Shown here piece by piece: positions 46,101 through 57,394 of a stretch of DNA of 64,000 nt; the first letter of the stretch is position 1; every line of letters starts with the position of its first letter. Location of the stretch: contig JAVMKO010000005.1 in the NCBI GenBank assembly GCA_032164245.1, positions 40,390,133-40,454,132 on the forward strand, written 5' to 3'. A program made the translations under genes and the position numbers. The DNA comes from Sternotherus odoratus. Lineage: Eukaryota; Chordata; Testudines; Kinosternidae. The notes beneath the pieces were generated by a model. It saw only the letters and a program-made list of their open reading frames with translations. It ran no database searches and was not told the DNA's origin.

Positions 46101-47310
46101 GAGAGCTCCTGGCTTGGGGGAGCAGGGCTCCCCGGCTTTAACAGGCCATAGCAGAGGGGTGATTGGAAGCACTGGGAGTGCAGTGAGCGCTGCCCCGCCC
46201 ACAGCTCAGAGCAGGGCAAAGGGGCAGCACCGGCCAGGGCAGTGGCAGCTGGGAGCCCACTACACCTAGATATCGCCATGGCCCCCTCCCCCTGCCATTC
46301 CCTTCTTTGTCTCCTCCCACCTCGCAGCCCTGCTCCTGGAGAGGATGGGGGACCCGAGTCGCTTTGTTGCTGATCCTCAGCCCCTCGGGAGGGTGCTCTG
46401 GGTCATTGGCCAGGGGTGCTGGAATAGAGGGGGCCAAGGTCCCATCTCTTTTTACCAGCCATAAAAGAGAATAATGGGGGGGGGGCCCACAAAAAAGGGG
46501 GGGGTCCACAGGGAGAAGGGGTGGTGGGGGGGGGCTATGGTTTGGGTGCTGGTGCCCCCCCCCCAACTTATAGGGAGCTTCTGCCACTGGCCTGTGCCCC
46601 CAGTCCAGGAATTGAATGCGCTGCTGCCAGCTCTGGGGAGCGCTACAGGGCAGACAGTGGCGGGTTGGCGGCCAGGCCGGGCGTGGGCCTTGCAGCCAGC
46701 CTCAGCCACGCGGGCCGGTCTCCCCCTCTCCAGTGAGTTGCACCTCCAAGGGGGTCGGGATCATGTTCCTCAACGAGGTGGCCCTGGGCAAGGAGCATCG
46801 GATCACCCAGGACGACTCTTCGTTGCGCAAGCCCCCCCCAGGGTACGACAGCGTGATCGCCTGCGGCCAGACTGAGCCGGGTGAGTGCGCTCCCCCCTCC
46901 CCCCCCCCCCGGTCGGGCCTCCCTGCTGGGGGCTGCCCCCTGCCTGTGGAAAGGTGGAGGGGGTGGGGATTCAGAATGGGAGCACGCTGTAGGTGGGGGG
47001 CATGACAGAAATGGGGGGGATTGGGGGATGGTGAAGAGGGGGGTTTGGCAATGGGATAAGTGTGGGGTCTCGGAGCCTGTTGCTGGCAGTTCCTGGCCCG
47101 GTCCCATGAGCTAACCCCTTCCTTGTTCCACCCTCCCCAGACCCTGCTTCTGACCGGGAGCTGATGGTGGAGGGCAGGAAGGTGCTGGTGCCGCAGGGGA
47201 AGCCCATCCCCATGGCCAAGTACCGGGACTCCTACTTCAGCCAGAGCGAGTACCTGATCTACCAGGAGAGCCAGTGCCAGATCCGCTATGTGCTCCAGCT
47301 CCGCCTCTGA
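37150..47310 (+). CDS. PARP3: PARP3, DNA-break-activated mono-ADP-ribosyltransferase, complete
   Basis: Nuclear enzyme that uses NAD+ to attach single ADP-ribose units in DNA double-strand-break repair. Coding exons are 37150-37332, 38121-38246, 41359-41550, 42124-42259, 43028-43254, 43960-44121, 44843-44929, 45637-45814, 46734-46880 and 47141-47310. They total 1608 bp, 535 aa plus stop, near the human length. All phases join; the exon 6 donor is an unusual gtctgg. Residues 1-60 form a basic tail (KRKAPAK, GKKVKQEP). The WGR domain is about 62-165 (WNRWGRV at 97-103). A helical regulatory domain follows (VKKMPLGKLSKQQI), then the catalytic domain. The triad is intact: His389 (LLWHGTN), Tyr419 (GLYFASENS), Glu516 (SEYLIYQES). 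After Tyr419 the strand reads YVSCTSKGVGIMFLNEV, shorter than recalled human PARP3. The start was chosen as the only ATG opening the exon's conserved frame; context is agcaATGG. Confidence 0.96.
37618..37740 (+). repeat. Interspersed repeat fragment (GGAGTCCTTGTGGCACC family)
   Basis: caggagtccttgtggcacct, then tagagactctcacatttatt, tgggcataagctttgatagg and cacttcatcagatgcatgga match a repeat I recall as abundant in turtles and other reptiles. Part of the same family, partly inverted, appears at 62366-62434. I do not know its class with certainty. It lies in PARP3 intron 2 (between coding exons 1 and 2). Confidence 0.55.
38247..41358. other. PARP3 intron with LTR-like sequence
   Basis: A 3.1-kb intron between coding exons 2 and 3. 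About 39700-40260 resembles a retroelement LTR in + orientation, with AATAAA at 40054-40059 (ccctgagaataaatgtgctt). I could not define TG...CA ends or a duplication. The rest shows nothing I can name. Confidence 0.45.
42407..42860 (+). mobile_element. hAT-like fragment with one terminal end
   Basis: Starts CAGTGGTTTTCAAACTG, then gcaggtcgtgacccagctct, a hAT/Charlie-type end. The following sequence to about 42860 (caccccaaacccctcatccc) resembles the interior of turtle hAT elements. No matching right end or second copy of ctctaggg was found, so the right border is uncertain. It lies in the intron between coding exons 4 and 5 of PARP3. Confidence 0.5.
45097..45220. mobile_element. Short MITE, AGGGTGACCAGA family, near complete
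   Basis: The element spans 45099-45218 (120 bp). The ends are GGGTGACCAG and CTGGTCACTC, with one mismatch as an inverted repeat. TA flanks both sides (45097-45098, 45219-45220). The core has tgattttatagggacaatcc. It is the sister copy of 16726-16868. It lies in the PARP3 intron between coding exons 7 and 8. Confidence 0.7.
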
Positions 47311-47581
47311 GGTACTTCCCCGCAGGCCTGGCACCCCTCAGCTCCGGGAGACCACAGCCAGCCGTGCCGATGACGACGATGCCCCGGGGCGCCACCTGCA
47401 GCAGGGTGAGAGGACAGTGCTCAGAGGGCTGTCGCCTGCTGGCTCAGGAACCCTGGGTCCCACGGGCCTGGGAGCGATGCTCTGTGACACGCTGGGAGAT
47501 GCACTGCTCCTGGGCCTCTGTTGGGACTCCGGGGGACACTCCCGAGTGCTGGAGGGTGCTCCGGGGCCGCCTGTTACTGTA

Positions 47582-47587
47582 AATAAA
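47582..47587 (+). terminator. PARP3 poly(A) signal AATAAA
   Basis: AATAAA lies 272 bp past the PARP3 stop and is followed directly by a GT-rich element (gtgtgtgtgg). Cleavage is expected near 47600. This gives a 3' UTR of about 290 nt. Confidence 0.8.
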
Positions 47588-48496
47588 AGTGTGTGTGGAT
47601 TGCAGTCAGCTTTCCCCGCGTGTGTCACTCTGGCGCCGGAGAGCTCAGTGGGAGTTGGATCCAGGGGCTGGCACGGGCCCATCTCTTTGGCCTGCTCTTG
47701 CTCCTGGAGCTCTTGTCTGGGAGATCCCAGGAGAGGGAAATGATCAAGGGACTCCCTTCCCCTTTCTGAGAGGCCCATGAAACACGGCCTGCCGCAGATC
47801 AGCCCCCTCCCCCAGGGAGATCTGCTTGCCCTGCACAGAGGCCTCAGGAGATGTGGGCTGGCTTGTAGGACTGGGGTGCCCTACCCAGGAGACATGCTGT
47901 GGGTGAGGAGTTCAGGGCAGGGAGCGGCTGCTGATCAGGATCCCAGTGCAGCTTCCCAGGCACCTGCCAGCCAGGCAGGAACAAGGAGGAGGCCAGGGTG
48001 TGTGTGTGTGTTAGAAACACTGGTTCTGGGAGAAATGCAGGGGGGGGGGCAGCAATGGGGCATGGGATCAGTGAGCGCCAAGAGGAACAGGAGAAGGAAT
48101 TGGGGGCCAGACACAAGAGCAGGGAAGTGGGGCGGGGCTGACGCACTCATCGCAGATCTCCGGGTCTGAGGGGTTAATTTTTGCAAAGTAAACTAGAGAG
48201 ACATATTCCCTTATCTAATCTGGCTACTTATATAGCTGCCATCACCATAGTATCCTGCACCCAGGCAGTAATTACTAGGCGGGAGAACAATACCGATCTA
48301 TCTCGTTCTTCCTTGCCGGCCTGGTGGGGAAGAAGCTGGATTTTGTCCTGTTTGCGGGAGCGGAGTTCTGGGCGTCTGCGGGAAGATCTGACGGAGGGGA
48401 AGCCAGGGACTCAACTTCGGTGCAGGTAACTCGAGTTGTCCCTTGAGGGTTGTCCCACAGCAAGTGCCGTCTACACCCATGAACCCGGAACTCCCT

Positions 48497-48628
48497 CAGA
48501 GGTTTTTAAGGCCCAGTTTGATAAAGTCCTGGCTGGGATGATTTAGTTGGGGATTGGCCCTGCTTTGAGCAGGGGGTTGGACTAGATGACTCCTGAGGTC
48601 CCTTCCAACCCTGATATTCTATAAGTCT
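48497..48628 (+). repeat. CR1 LINE 3' end
   Basis: aggtttttaaggcccagttt, then gataaagtcctggctgggat, ggttggactagatgactcct, gaggtcccttccaaccctg and atattctataagtct form the typical CR1 3' tail. The final ATTCTATAAG is the degenerate terminal repeat of CR1. Confidence 0.9.
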
Positions 48629-49744
48629 AACTCCGGTGAGATGGACTGCAGCTCACTCGCAATCACTCTGGGCATGGCTGTTCTCGCTTGAGCCAGGCTA
48701 ACTTGAGAGAGCGTAGCTAACCCGGGTTAACTGCAGTACTAGCATGGCCTGTCTCTCAGCTGTGCATTGAGGTCCGAGCCCAGGTCTGGTCTGATCCCTT
48801 ACACGGGTAATTTCCAGAGTCTAGGGCCAGCCCCCAGGAAAGCACCATCTGCGCTGATGAGTTTCCCTGGGCAATGAAAGGTGTCTAGCCTGGCAGGTCC
48901 TGGAGGCTGAGGCCTGTCTCGACCAGCCAGGTCCAGGCCCATCAAGGGCTTCGAACAACAGGGCATGGGCTGTGAAGTGGACTTTGCTTAGTGGGAAGCC
49001 GTTGCAGAGCAGGCTGCTGCACTTTGGGGGTATAGCGATCCCGGGGGCTAACCAGCTGCAGTAGCCCAGCCTTGGGCTCGTAGATGCCTGAAGTGCAGGG
49101 CCAGGGCGGAAGCCACCAGGATGGGGCTCAGCATGGGGGATTTGCCACCGTGGGTATCTGAGAACCCAAGAGTGCTGAGGAGCCCCAGGATGAAATCCGG
49201 GCCCCTTGAAATCAATGACACACCTCCCCTTGAGCTGGGAGAGCCAGGATTTCACCCCGGCTGGGACGGACTTGCCCTGGCTGGAGGGGGCGTTCCAGAG
49301 TGGGGAGCTCTGTTCCAGGGAGCCCTGGGGCAGCTGTACCTCGCACACTTCTCCAGTGCCTCCCCTGGCCTGCCTGGAGCCGCGCTCTCATCCTCCCACG
49401 GCCTGCCCCTCTGCCTCTCCAGAGCTGGGTGGCTTCTGGGGGAAGCAGAGCTGGGGAGATACCAGAGGCTCTTCCCTGCCCCAGCAAAGCATGTGCGAGA
49501 GGGCCCTGCCGTGATGTTTGCATAGTGCATTGCTGTGGCATGGTCTCTCTGCACAAGCAGACCTGTGGGCGCAAGGCTGTGTCTATGTGCTGCTTCCCCT
49601 AGCAGCAGCCAAAGGAGCAGTCCCCGCTGACCAAGCCGCGCTCAGTCCAGTTTTTCTGCTCAGGACATCGACACTAACCGTGCTGTCAGAAGCCGGCTCC
49701 ACCCCCACTCGGCTCTGCCAGTGTCCCTCAAGCCTGACCTGTGC

Positions 49745-50170
49745 ACCCTTTTCCTATTGGCCCTGTAATTCTTTAATGAGAGCAAGTGGAATGAGATCAT
49801 CATGCTAATTGCAGCTGGGCCCTAATTCAGATATAAGGACTGACCCCTCCTCTGCCCCGGTAGCGCCCCCGTACCCGCTCTGTGTTAATATCATCGTGGC
49901 GTATAAGGCAGCTGGCTGTTCTTTTGCTATAAGTAGTGTCTTGGGCCTGCTGCCATCAGTCGCTTTGTTCCCTCAACAGCGTGACCGCTTGACAATGGGA
50001 GAAAAAATCTAGTCAGCGGCACCACCCGCCACCTTGTTCGGCTCGCCAGCCAATCCAGTCTTGGCCTCCGGGGCCATAAAATCCAGAGGTTTAAACTCCC
50101 CAAGAATAATGGGTCCCCTTAAAAGAAATCTTGTAAACAAGCTAATGGCTGCAATGTAAACTTGTAAATA
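49745..50170. promoter_or_regulatory. Candidate noncoding regulatory block (homeodomain, SOX and FOX words)
   Basis: An AT-rich, non-repetitive block in GC-rich surroundings. It contains TAATTG and TAATTC (ctaattgcagctgggccct, then aattcag), a SOX-like gacaatggg, two FOX-like words (tgtaaacaagctaatgg; tgtaaacttg) and several ataagg/ataaaat words. It looks like a distal enhancer or conserved element. No direct evidence of conservation is available from one sequence. Confidence 0.35.
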
Positions 50171-50904
50171 AGGCCCCTCTCCCCAGCTCCCAGCGGTGTG
50201 GGGCTAAATGTGCCTTTTCCTCCACCGTGGGGCCTGAGTCTTGCTCCAGCCTCTGCGCTGTAGAGATCCTTCTGGCTGGCTCATTTTTATTTAGACGTAT
50301 CTGAGCCAGATCCTCACCAGTGGGAAAGGGTGGAGTCTGAAGTCAGGGCGTGGAGCTCCCGCAGGCCGCAGCAACTGAGGATCTGGTCTGGTTATTCCAC
50401 TGATCCCAGGCTTCCTGCAGCTCCCCCTCCCCCGATGGAAACTGTGATCTCTGTTCTGGACAGCAGCTGTCCCCTCTTGCCACCGCCATGACCGAGGACT
50501 GAACCTGGGGCCTTCACCTAAAACGCGAGCCTCTCCCACTCCTGCTGAAGGAGTCATTAGCTGTGTGGCCGGTTGCTGCGTTTGCTGGGCCCAGCCACTA
50601 GGGAGAGACAAAATCACAGGCACTAAACTAGTGTATTTTGTGGGTGCTACCATGGGTGTGGCTGGGTGGGGAGCCCTTCCCCCCCGGGCCCGCCTGAGGG
50701 GAATGTACGACACACCTCTACCAAGGACTGGGGTTCCAGGAAGCATTTGGCTTGGCTGAGGGACTAGGAATAAGAAGGGTTAAGAGGGTGCAGGCAAAAC
50801 GCCTCCAGCTGAAGACACCGCCCATGAGCGAGGCTGCAGGTCTCACAGCTCCCTTCGGAGTTCATCCGCTCTGGCCAGGGGTTCTGCAAACCCAGATTGC
50901 TGTG

Positions 50905-51042
50905 TTACAAGAGAAGGAAGTGACTTGTCCAAGGGCATGTAATAGATCAGTGGCAGAGCTGAGGCTCGACCCTCCACCCCCCAATCCTCCCCCAAATCCT
51001 GACTCCCAGCCTGGTGCTCTAGCCACTAGACACACTCCTCCC
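50905..51042 (-). repeat. MIR-like SINE
   Basis: gtgacttgtccaagggcatg, then cagtggcagagctgaggctc, ctgactcccagcctggtgct and ctagccactagacacactcc are reverse MIR landmarks in order. Confidence 0.75.
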
Positions 51043-53104
51043 CTTTCCCCATGAGCCGTTAACAGCCGTCGACATCTGTCTCCCTGTCTGGGCCCAAAGT
51101 TTCCGAAGTGACTTGTGATTCTGGGCATCTCTGGTTTTGGGGGGCCACCTAAAGATACCTGAAGGGGGCATGATTTTCAGAAGGTGGGTACTCTGCACTT
51201 AAGAGTCGGGCTCCTTGATGGCGTCTCAAGCTGCGCCCCAAAAATCAAGGGCCATGCCGGAAGACCTTGGCCCTAATCTGCAGGTTGTGTGTACCCCGTT
51301 CCTCCAGGGGGGCAGGACAGACAGATCAGCAGCTCCCACCACCAGCCCCCTCCCTGGGCTGGTCCCCACAGTGGCTGAGCTTGTCCTATAACCTGACTGG
51401 GGAGGTCGTCTCTGGATGGCAGGGGTCCCGGGCCACATGCCCTGCCTGGGTCAGGGAGCAGGGAACCCCTGGGCTGCTAGCCCCTGCTAGCCAGAGTAGA
51501 AAGAGGGCTCCCCGACCTCGACACCTGGGACCCTCTGCCCAGGCTGGGATTAGAGGAGACCGACTTGGATGTTTGGAACCCTCAAAATAACATAGCGCCC
51601 CCTAGAGCTGGAATGAGGTGTCTGGGCAGAGCACTCCCAGCTCGGGGACAGCAGGATTGTACTGTTGGCAGCCTGAGCCCAGCTCCTCATCTCTTCCTGA
51701 GCCTCTATCCCTACACCCCAGGCACCAGCCCCTCTCCACCTGGCCCCCTGGCATTTGGCTGCTTTAGGTGACGCATGGCCTGGCTGTGTGCAAGAGCTGG
51801 CCCCTGATCCTCTCCTCTGCAGGGGCGGCACCCGCAGGTGAGGCCTTTGCTTTGTCCCCCGCCCTGGCAGCGCAGGGAGGGGGCAGCCGTGGCCCAGGTG
51901 TGGGGCTGAGAGCTGAGGCTGCTTAGGACCCAGTAGAATTCTCTGTGTGAATGACAGTGCTTTAAAAGGCCAGGCAAAGACCAGATGTGACAGCCTGTGC
52001 CATCCGCAGCACAGAGCAGCAGCAGCCGCCTCCCGGCGCCCATCCAGAGGAGGGAGAGAGGGGACCGCTGCCAGGCAGATGTGCCCCCTGCTTCCCCAGA
52101 GGATGCTGCGAGGCCCTCCATCATCCCAGGTTCAGGAGCTGGGACAGTGGACCACCCCCCACACACTGGCATGGGGAGCTAGAGGGACTCTGATGCCGTA
52201 AGCCAAGCAGGCACGTGGAGGTGAAACACGGGCCGCCTCGCTTCAGGAGGGCTTTGCTCATTCATGCCCCCACCAGGAGTGGGGGTGGCCGTAGCAAGGG
52301 ACCGTCAAGCCCACCTTGAGCCCAGAGATCTGAAGCCGTCACAGCATGTAGCCAAGCAGAGGGGGGAAAGTCGCCCACCTGATAGAGCCAAGATGAGGAT
52401 CCCACAGGCCAGCGGCAGAAGCCAGCCTGGGAGCCAACCTCCCAAGATTCTCCCAGGGCGCTCGAGTCCGGTGAGTTACCCACCTCCTGCCAGGAGAAGG
52501 GGGGGAGGGGATTTGTTCTCTTACTAAATGACAATGGCAGGGTGGGGCCCGATCTTGCCAGTCCCTGAGCACCCGCGATCAAGGGATCCGGCCCTTCTTT
52601 GTTGACAGTTTCATGTTATTTGTGTCCCAGATGCATTATGGGATTAGGAGCAGATTGCCGGAGGGGGTGGTGGAGAGATCTGGACGCAAAGAAGGTGCAT
52701 TTACCAGTGGGGCTTGGAAAGGGGGCCACTGTGCGGGCAGAGACATGGGCTTTGCCTTAGGCCAGGGCTAGATGAGGAACGAGCTAATGTTGCCTGGAGG
52801 GATGTTTTAAAGACATGTCTATGCTGGCGAGAGCCCTAGTGTAGACACAGTTGCACCAGCAAAACAATTGCTTTGGCCGGGCTAGGATACTTCATCCGGG
52901 GAGCTGGTGTGAGCACGCTTTTGATGTGGAAAGCTGTCTGTCTGCTGGGAGGGCTAGCTGCTGTAGCTGGAACCGTGTCTATACCCGCAAACCCTTTCCA
53001 GTCTAGACTAGGTCCTTTAGAGCGGGGCAGGCTGTTCTTGCACTAGTGTTTTGTGAGGGGAAATTAGGTGATCGCAAAGCCTTTTGCAAGGACTGTAAAG
53101 GCTC

Positions 53105-53235
53105 ATACTCCCCATTACTGATGGGGAAACTGAGTCACAGAGTGACTTAGAATCATAGAAATGTAGGGCTGCAAGGCACCTTGAGAGCTTGTCAATCCCA
53201 GCCCATAGTCAGTACTGGCAACAGATCTTCTAGGG
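53105..53235 (-). repeat. MIR-like piece joined to a CR1 3' end
   Basis: 53105-53148 reads ccccattactgatggggaaa, then ctgagtcacagagtgactta, a MIR-like segment. It runs straight into agaatcatagaaatgtaggg, then ctgcaaggcaccttgagagc, the complement of a CR1 3' tail. One element probably inserted into the other. Confidence 0.7.
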
Positions 53236-54983
53236 CCCAGGCAGGTTCCCTGTCCACTGGACCAGGTTGTGCCCAGGAGTGGTCTAGGGGGGCACAGAAG
53301 GAGCGTAGAGAGAAAGGGATCTGTAATACTGAGCATGCTGTTTATAGAGCAGGGGGGTGGATTTGGAATGGCCCGGGCTTTGGCTGTGGTCACCCCCATT
53401 CCGTGTCTCTTCTGCGATCCCGAGGGCAGAGTCCTGCTGCCCAGCCTAGGGGAGGTGCTGGAGAATGCTCCCAGCGAGCCAATTCTGAACGGTGACCTGA
53501 GGGTTGGCAGCAGCTCCTAAGCATCGCGCTCAGGAAAACAGAACTTGCCACATGCCGGGCCGGGCCCAAGCCAAACAACTGGCTTCGAAGGCCAGCCGCG
53601 AGCTGCTTGCGAATGAGCTCCGGGTTGAGCAATGGCTAATGGGCGCCAATGGGTGAAGGAGACTTTGTGCTCAAAGGCAGAGACTCCATCACCAGCCCCA
53701 GGGGAAGCTTCCGGAATCACTGATCTACCCATCTCTCCTGGGGCTGGATTTGCGCCCGTTTGTCCTTCCCGGGTTCCTGCAGAGAGGCCAGCGTTCAACA
53801 CAGCCCTTCTGGGCCCCTCTCTCTACCCCAGAGGGCCGGGCTGCCTGTAGCCCATTCTTCAGTGCCCTGCCATGGCCCTCCAGGCTGGGAGCCCCCGGAG
53901 CCCGAACACCAAATTCCTTGCCAGGCTACGGCCCACCTGGGATTGGCTACCATGCCCTCTGCTGCCGGAGCCTATGGGCCAGACTCCGCTCAACATGGGT
54001 ATGGGACTCAGATGGGTGACACCCAGACAATAGGGGCTTGATCAGCCTCCAGGCTCATGCTGGTGGAGAGTTTGCCAGCAGGGGAGGGACCCCACAGGCA
54101 GGTGCTGGGCTGGGGAGGGGGCTTGGTGGCCATGGGGAGAACTAGAGGAAATGGAAGCTGCTCTCCCTGGTATAATCCCCTCAGTGCAGTAGCTCCCCCA
54201 GCACTGAGTTCACCCAGGGGGAGGAGGCCCAGCTGCCTTTGCTCCGGCCCTGTCCCCCCACCCAGTGAAAGTGGGGTTCTTTGCTTTGCACAAAGGACCG
54301 GCTCCCCCCAGCGCTAGATGGCCATTTGGGCCCAGGGAGCGTAGGGAGGAGCCAGGGCTTCCTAGCGGCCTGCTGCACATGGCTGGTGCAGGGGGACGGC
54401 GTGCAGGGCCACAGTCATGGCCCGGACAATCCAGTTTGGAGCCATGTGTGCCCCCTGGGGTAGGAGCATCCCATGGATTTCCCCCAGTTGTTCTCTGCCT
54501 TGTGCTCATGGTGCCCCCCAAAGGCCAAGGAGCCATGGGTCCAAATGTCTAGCTGCTCTGGACACCCTGAGCCCTGGCAACAAAGTCATCCCATTCGGCA
54601 CTGGCCAGTCACCACAAGCTTGGACTAGGTCCTAAGCTACCCCGTCTGTGCTGACCCAGCACCTCTAGCTCTCTGAGCTACCACAGCCCCCCTCATACAC
54701 CCCACTTTGCACTGACCCAGCACCCCAGTCCAGCCAGCACCTGAGCTACCAACTCCCCCTGCAAACACCCCACTCCATGCTGACCCAGCACCCCAGCCAG
54801 CCCGTGAGCTACCCCATCACACCAGTTCTTAAAGCACTGTCTGTACCAGCCTGTCATCCCAGAACTTACACCGCCCTTCCCAAACCACAGTGATCATTGC
54901 CCCAGCCTCCCTCCATGCTCCCCGAGCTAACCTCAGAATCTCTGCCCAGCACAGTCTCTGAGCCAACCTATCACTCCAACCGC

Positions 54984-55600
54984 TGTGATAGGTTACCCCC
55001 CCACACTCCGAGGAGCTACCTGGTGTACTGGGTACCACTGAGCCCACCTGTTCTACCACCTGGGCTCCCTCACCCTGTCCTGCACAGCCAGGCCCTCAAG
55101 CCTCCTCCAGCACACACACAGGTAGGGCCCCGCCCAGCTCCAGGAAAGTCACCGACACTGAAATCAGCTCTGCATGGGAAGACTCACCTAGGGGACATCC
55201 CCCTCTGGGGTGCAAACCCCAAATTGTATCATCGTGTGCTGCACAGAGAGCTGCACAGCGTAAGCTTATTGACATTCACCGCCTCCCTCAATGTGGAGGG
55301 AGATATGCACAGCTTCCCCCCACCCACCCTAGTTCTGAATTCCACAAACTGGGTTTAGAGAAAACAAAAACAAGTTTATTAACTTCAGAAGATTGATTTT
55401 AAGTGATTATAAGGGACAGCAAACAGACCAGCACAGATTACCCAGCAAATAAAACAAAAACCGCAATGTAAGTTTAAGACTGTAAAGAAACTGGTAAGTA
55501 GTAATTTCTCACCCTAAATGTTGTTTTAGGCATTTATTTCACAGGCCAGACACCTTTTCCAGCTTTCCCCCCACCCCCAAGCCCACAAGGGTTAATTTCC
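54984..55600 (-). mobile_element. LTR-like retroelement fragment
   Basis: Begins TGTGATAGGTTACCCCC. It contains aaacaagtttattaactt at about 55366-55386, which on the minus strand gives AATAAACTTGTTT, a poly(A)-signal-like LTR feature. The same core recurs near 62630. The right border and a target duplication were not found. Orientation is inferred from AATAAA. Confidence 0.4.
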
Positions 55601-55999
55601 AGCAGACTCCTGAAGGGTGTGGAATATCCTGCCTCCTTGGCCTGCTCTCTGAGACCGCCTGCACTGAGTGGTTATGTGGATTTACAGCCCCACAGGTGCA
55701 GGAAATGTTTGATCCTTACTGTAGAAAGTCCTCTCAGGGAGCTGAAAGGTGCCGTGTTTAAAGAAAAAAATCAAAGCTATGGAAACTGGGGAGCAGAGAA
55801 GTGCTACCAGACCCTGTGCTAGGGAGGGCACAGCTGGGAGCTTGGGGCTGAGGCTGGCTCAGCTCAAGATGGTGATGGGGGAGGGTGGGATCGTTAGAAG
55901 AAATCAAAACTGGGTGTGGGGAGAAACTACCAAATACAGCAGCATTAAAGCTGGAACAAGGCCGTGGGGAGAGCCATGCCTGGACTTCACCACCATAGG

Positions 56000-56440
56000 A
56001 CCATAGCATTTGTCAGATGGGATCCGAGCCATCTATCCCAGTGTGCTGTCTCTACTAGAGGAAGATGCAGGAGACCTCCTCATCCCATGTATTCAGAGAC
56101 TGGCTTAAGCCCTGAAGTAGGAGGTTTAACAGCTGTCACAAAATGTATGTTCTCATTATCTGTGGTAACTCTTGATCTGGTTATCCCTGGAAGTGTCCAA
56201 TCCCCTTTTTAGTCTTGCTAAATTAATGAAGCCCCCATGACTTCCTGTGGCAATGAGTTCCCCTGATAAATTGCATGCTGTGTGGAAACCATTGATTGGT
56301 TTTGAATTTCCCACCTTTCATTTTCATTGAATGTCACCTGGTTCTTGTGTCATGAGGCAGAGAGGACAGAAGCTCCCAATCTTCATCCTCTATTCCAGTC
56401 ATTATTTTTATAGACGTTTATCTTGTCCCCTCTTATTGTC
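56000..56440 (-). repeat. CR1-like LINE fragment
   Basis: gatgggatccgagccatcta, tcccagtgtgctgtctctac, gcaatgagttcccctgataa, ggttcttgtgtcatgagg and tttttatagacgtttatctt, then gtcccctcttattgtctcc match, in order, a LINE fragment common in sauropsid genomes. The family name is from memory. Confidence 0.6.
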
Positions 56441-57279
56441 TCCCTTCCCTTCCAATGGAAAACCAGAGAAACGTCTCCGGTAATTGGGGCAGGATTTGGG
56501 GCTTGTGGTCGAGGTCCCTGTTCCAATCCAGGTTGAGCGTTTACTGATGAGGAGCCTGAAACAATGTTTAATGAGGCCCTAACGGTGATAATACTCAGTA
56601 GGTGACTCAAATGTTGTGCGTTGGGTGGCAAAGGACCCAACATGGTCAGCTCCAGAACACAGCAGGCTGTGGCCCCATGTTATGGCTGCCTGGCTGTCTG
56701 TGTGGGAGAAGTGGCTGGTTCCAGGCCAGCTCTTAATGGACAGGTATCCACAGCACAAAGCAACTGGCACAGTTTGCCCCCTCAATGGCAATCTCAGTGA
56801 AGAAGCCGTGATTAGCGATGGAGCCTGCTTTGTAATCAAACTCCCTCCAGCTTCGGACTGAGGCCCTCGCTGGGGAGGGGGTTGCCCATGTCTGGACAGG
56901 ACTGATCTGCTCATGCTCGTGGCTGCTGGCAGCCAGACATTCTCTCTGCCCTCCTTGCTGGTGGACAGCCGTTGTGGAGCCCTGCACTGGGGCAGTGGAA
57001 GAGAGGGCTGTTGTAGCACATTGAAGGATCTCCTAGCTTGGCTTGCGATTCCTCCCCAAGCCTCACCCTGTAGTGCGCCACCTCTAGCATCTCGCCTGTC
57101 TGTTGGCTTAAAGAACAGGAGTAGCCAAGTTGCTCCTAACCTTGGGACCCCACTGGAGCAGAAAGGTGAGGTGCGCATGTCGTCCCCCAGGGTCATTCGG
57201 GGATAGAGTCACTCGCAAGACATTCTCATTGCTCACTTGTAATGCTTCTTAATTTTGCTCCTCTCCCTTCTCCCCACAG

Positions 57280-57394
57280 GGAAGAAGATCCACCCGGGAA
57301 GAAGATGGGGGTGGTGACATTTCCTGCTAGGAGACACTGGCAACTTGTTCCTGCTTCCCAGGTGCTGGAGATCTCAGAGCAGCCCTGAAGCACA
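57280..57394 (+). other. GPR62: Probable 5' leader of GPR62 after a splice acceptor
   Basis: ctctcccttctccccacag (acceptor ending 57279) has a good pyrimidine tract. The remaining 115 bases run to the ATG with no earlier in-frame ATG. This implies at least one upstream noncoding exon, which I cannot locate. Confidence 0.4.

Larger units (their letters stand above)
47605..57279. other. PARP3-GPR62 intergenic region, no gene recognised
   Basis: About 9.7 kb without a credible coding frame. It holds CR1 tails (48497-48628 and 53149-53235), MIR-like SINEs (50905-51040, 53105-53148), an AT-rich block that may be conserved (49745-50170), LTR-like sequence (about 54984-55600), a LINE fragment (56000-56440) and a probable DNA-transposon remnant at about 52800-53010 (gtctatgctggcgag, ccgtgtctatacccgc). 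A GPR62 upstream exon could be hidden here. Confidence 0.6.

Noticed and set aside
46702..47334. A 210-residue minus-strand open frame
   Set aside because: It is antisense to PARP3 exons 9 and 10; shadow of real coding sequence.
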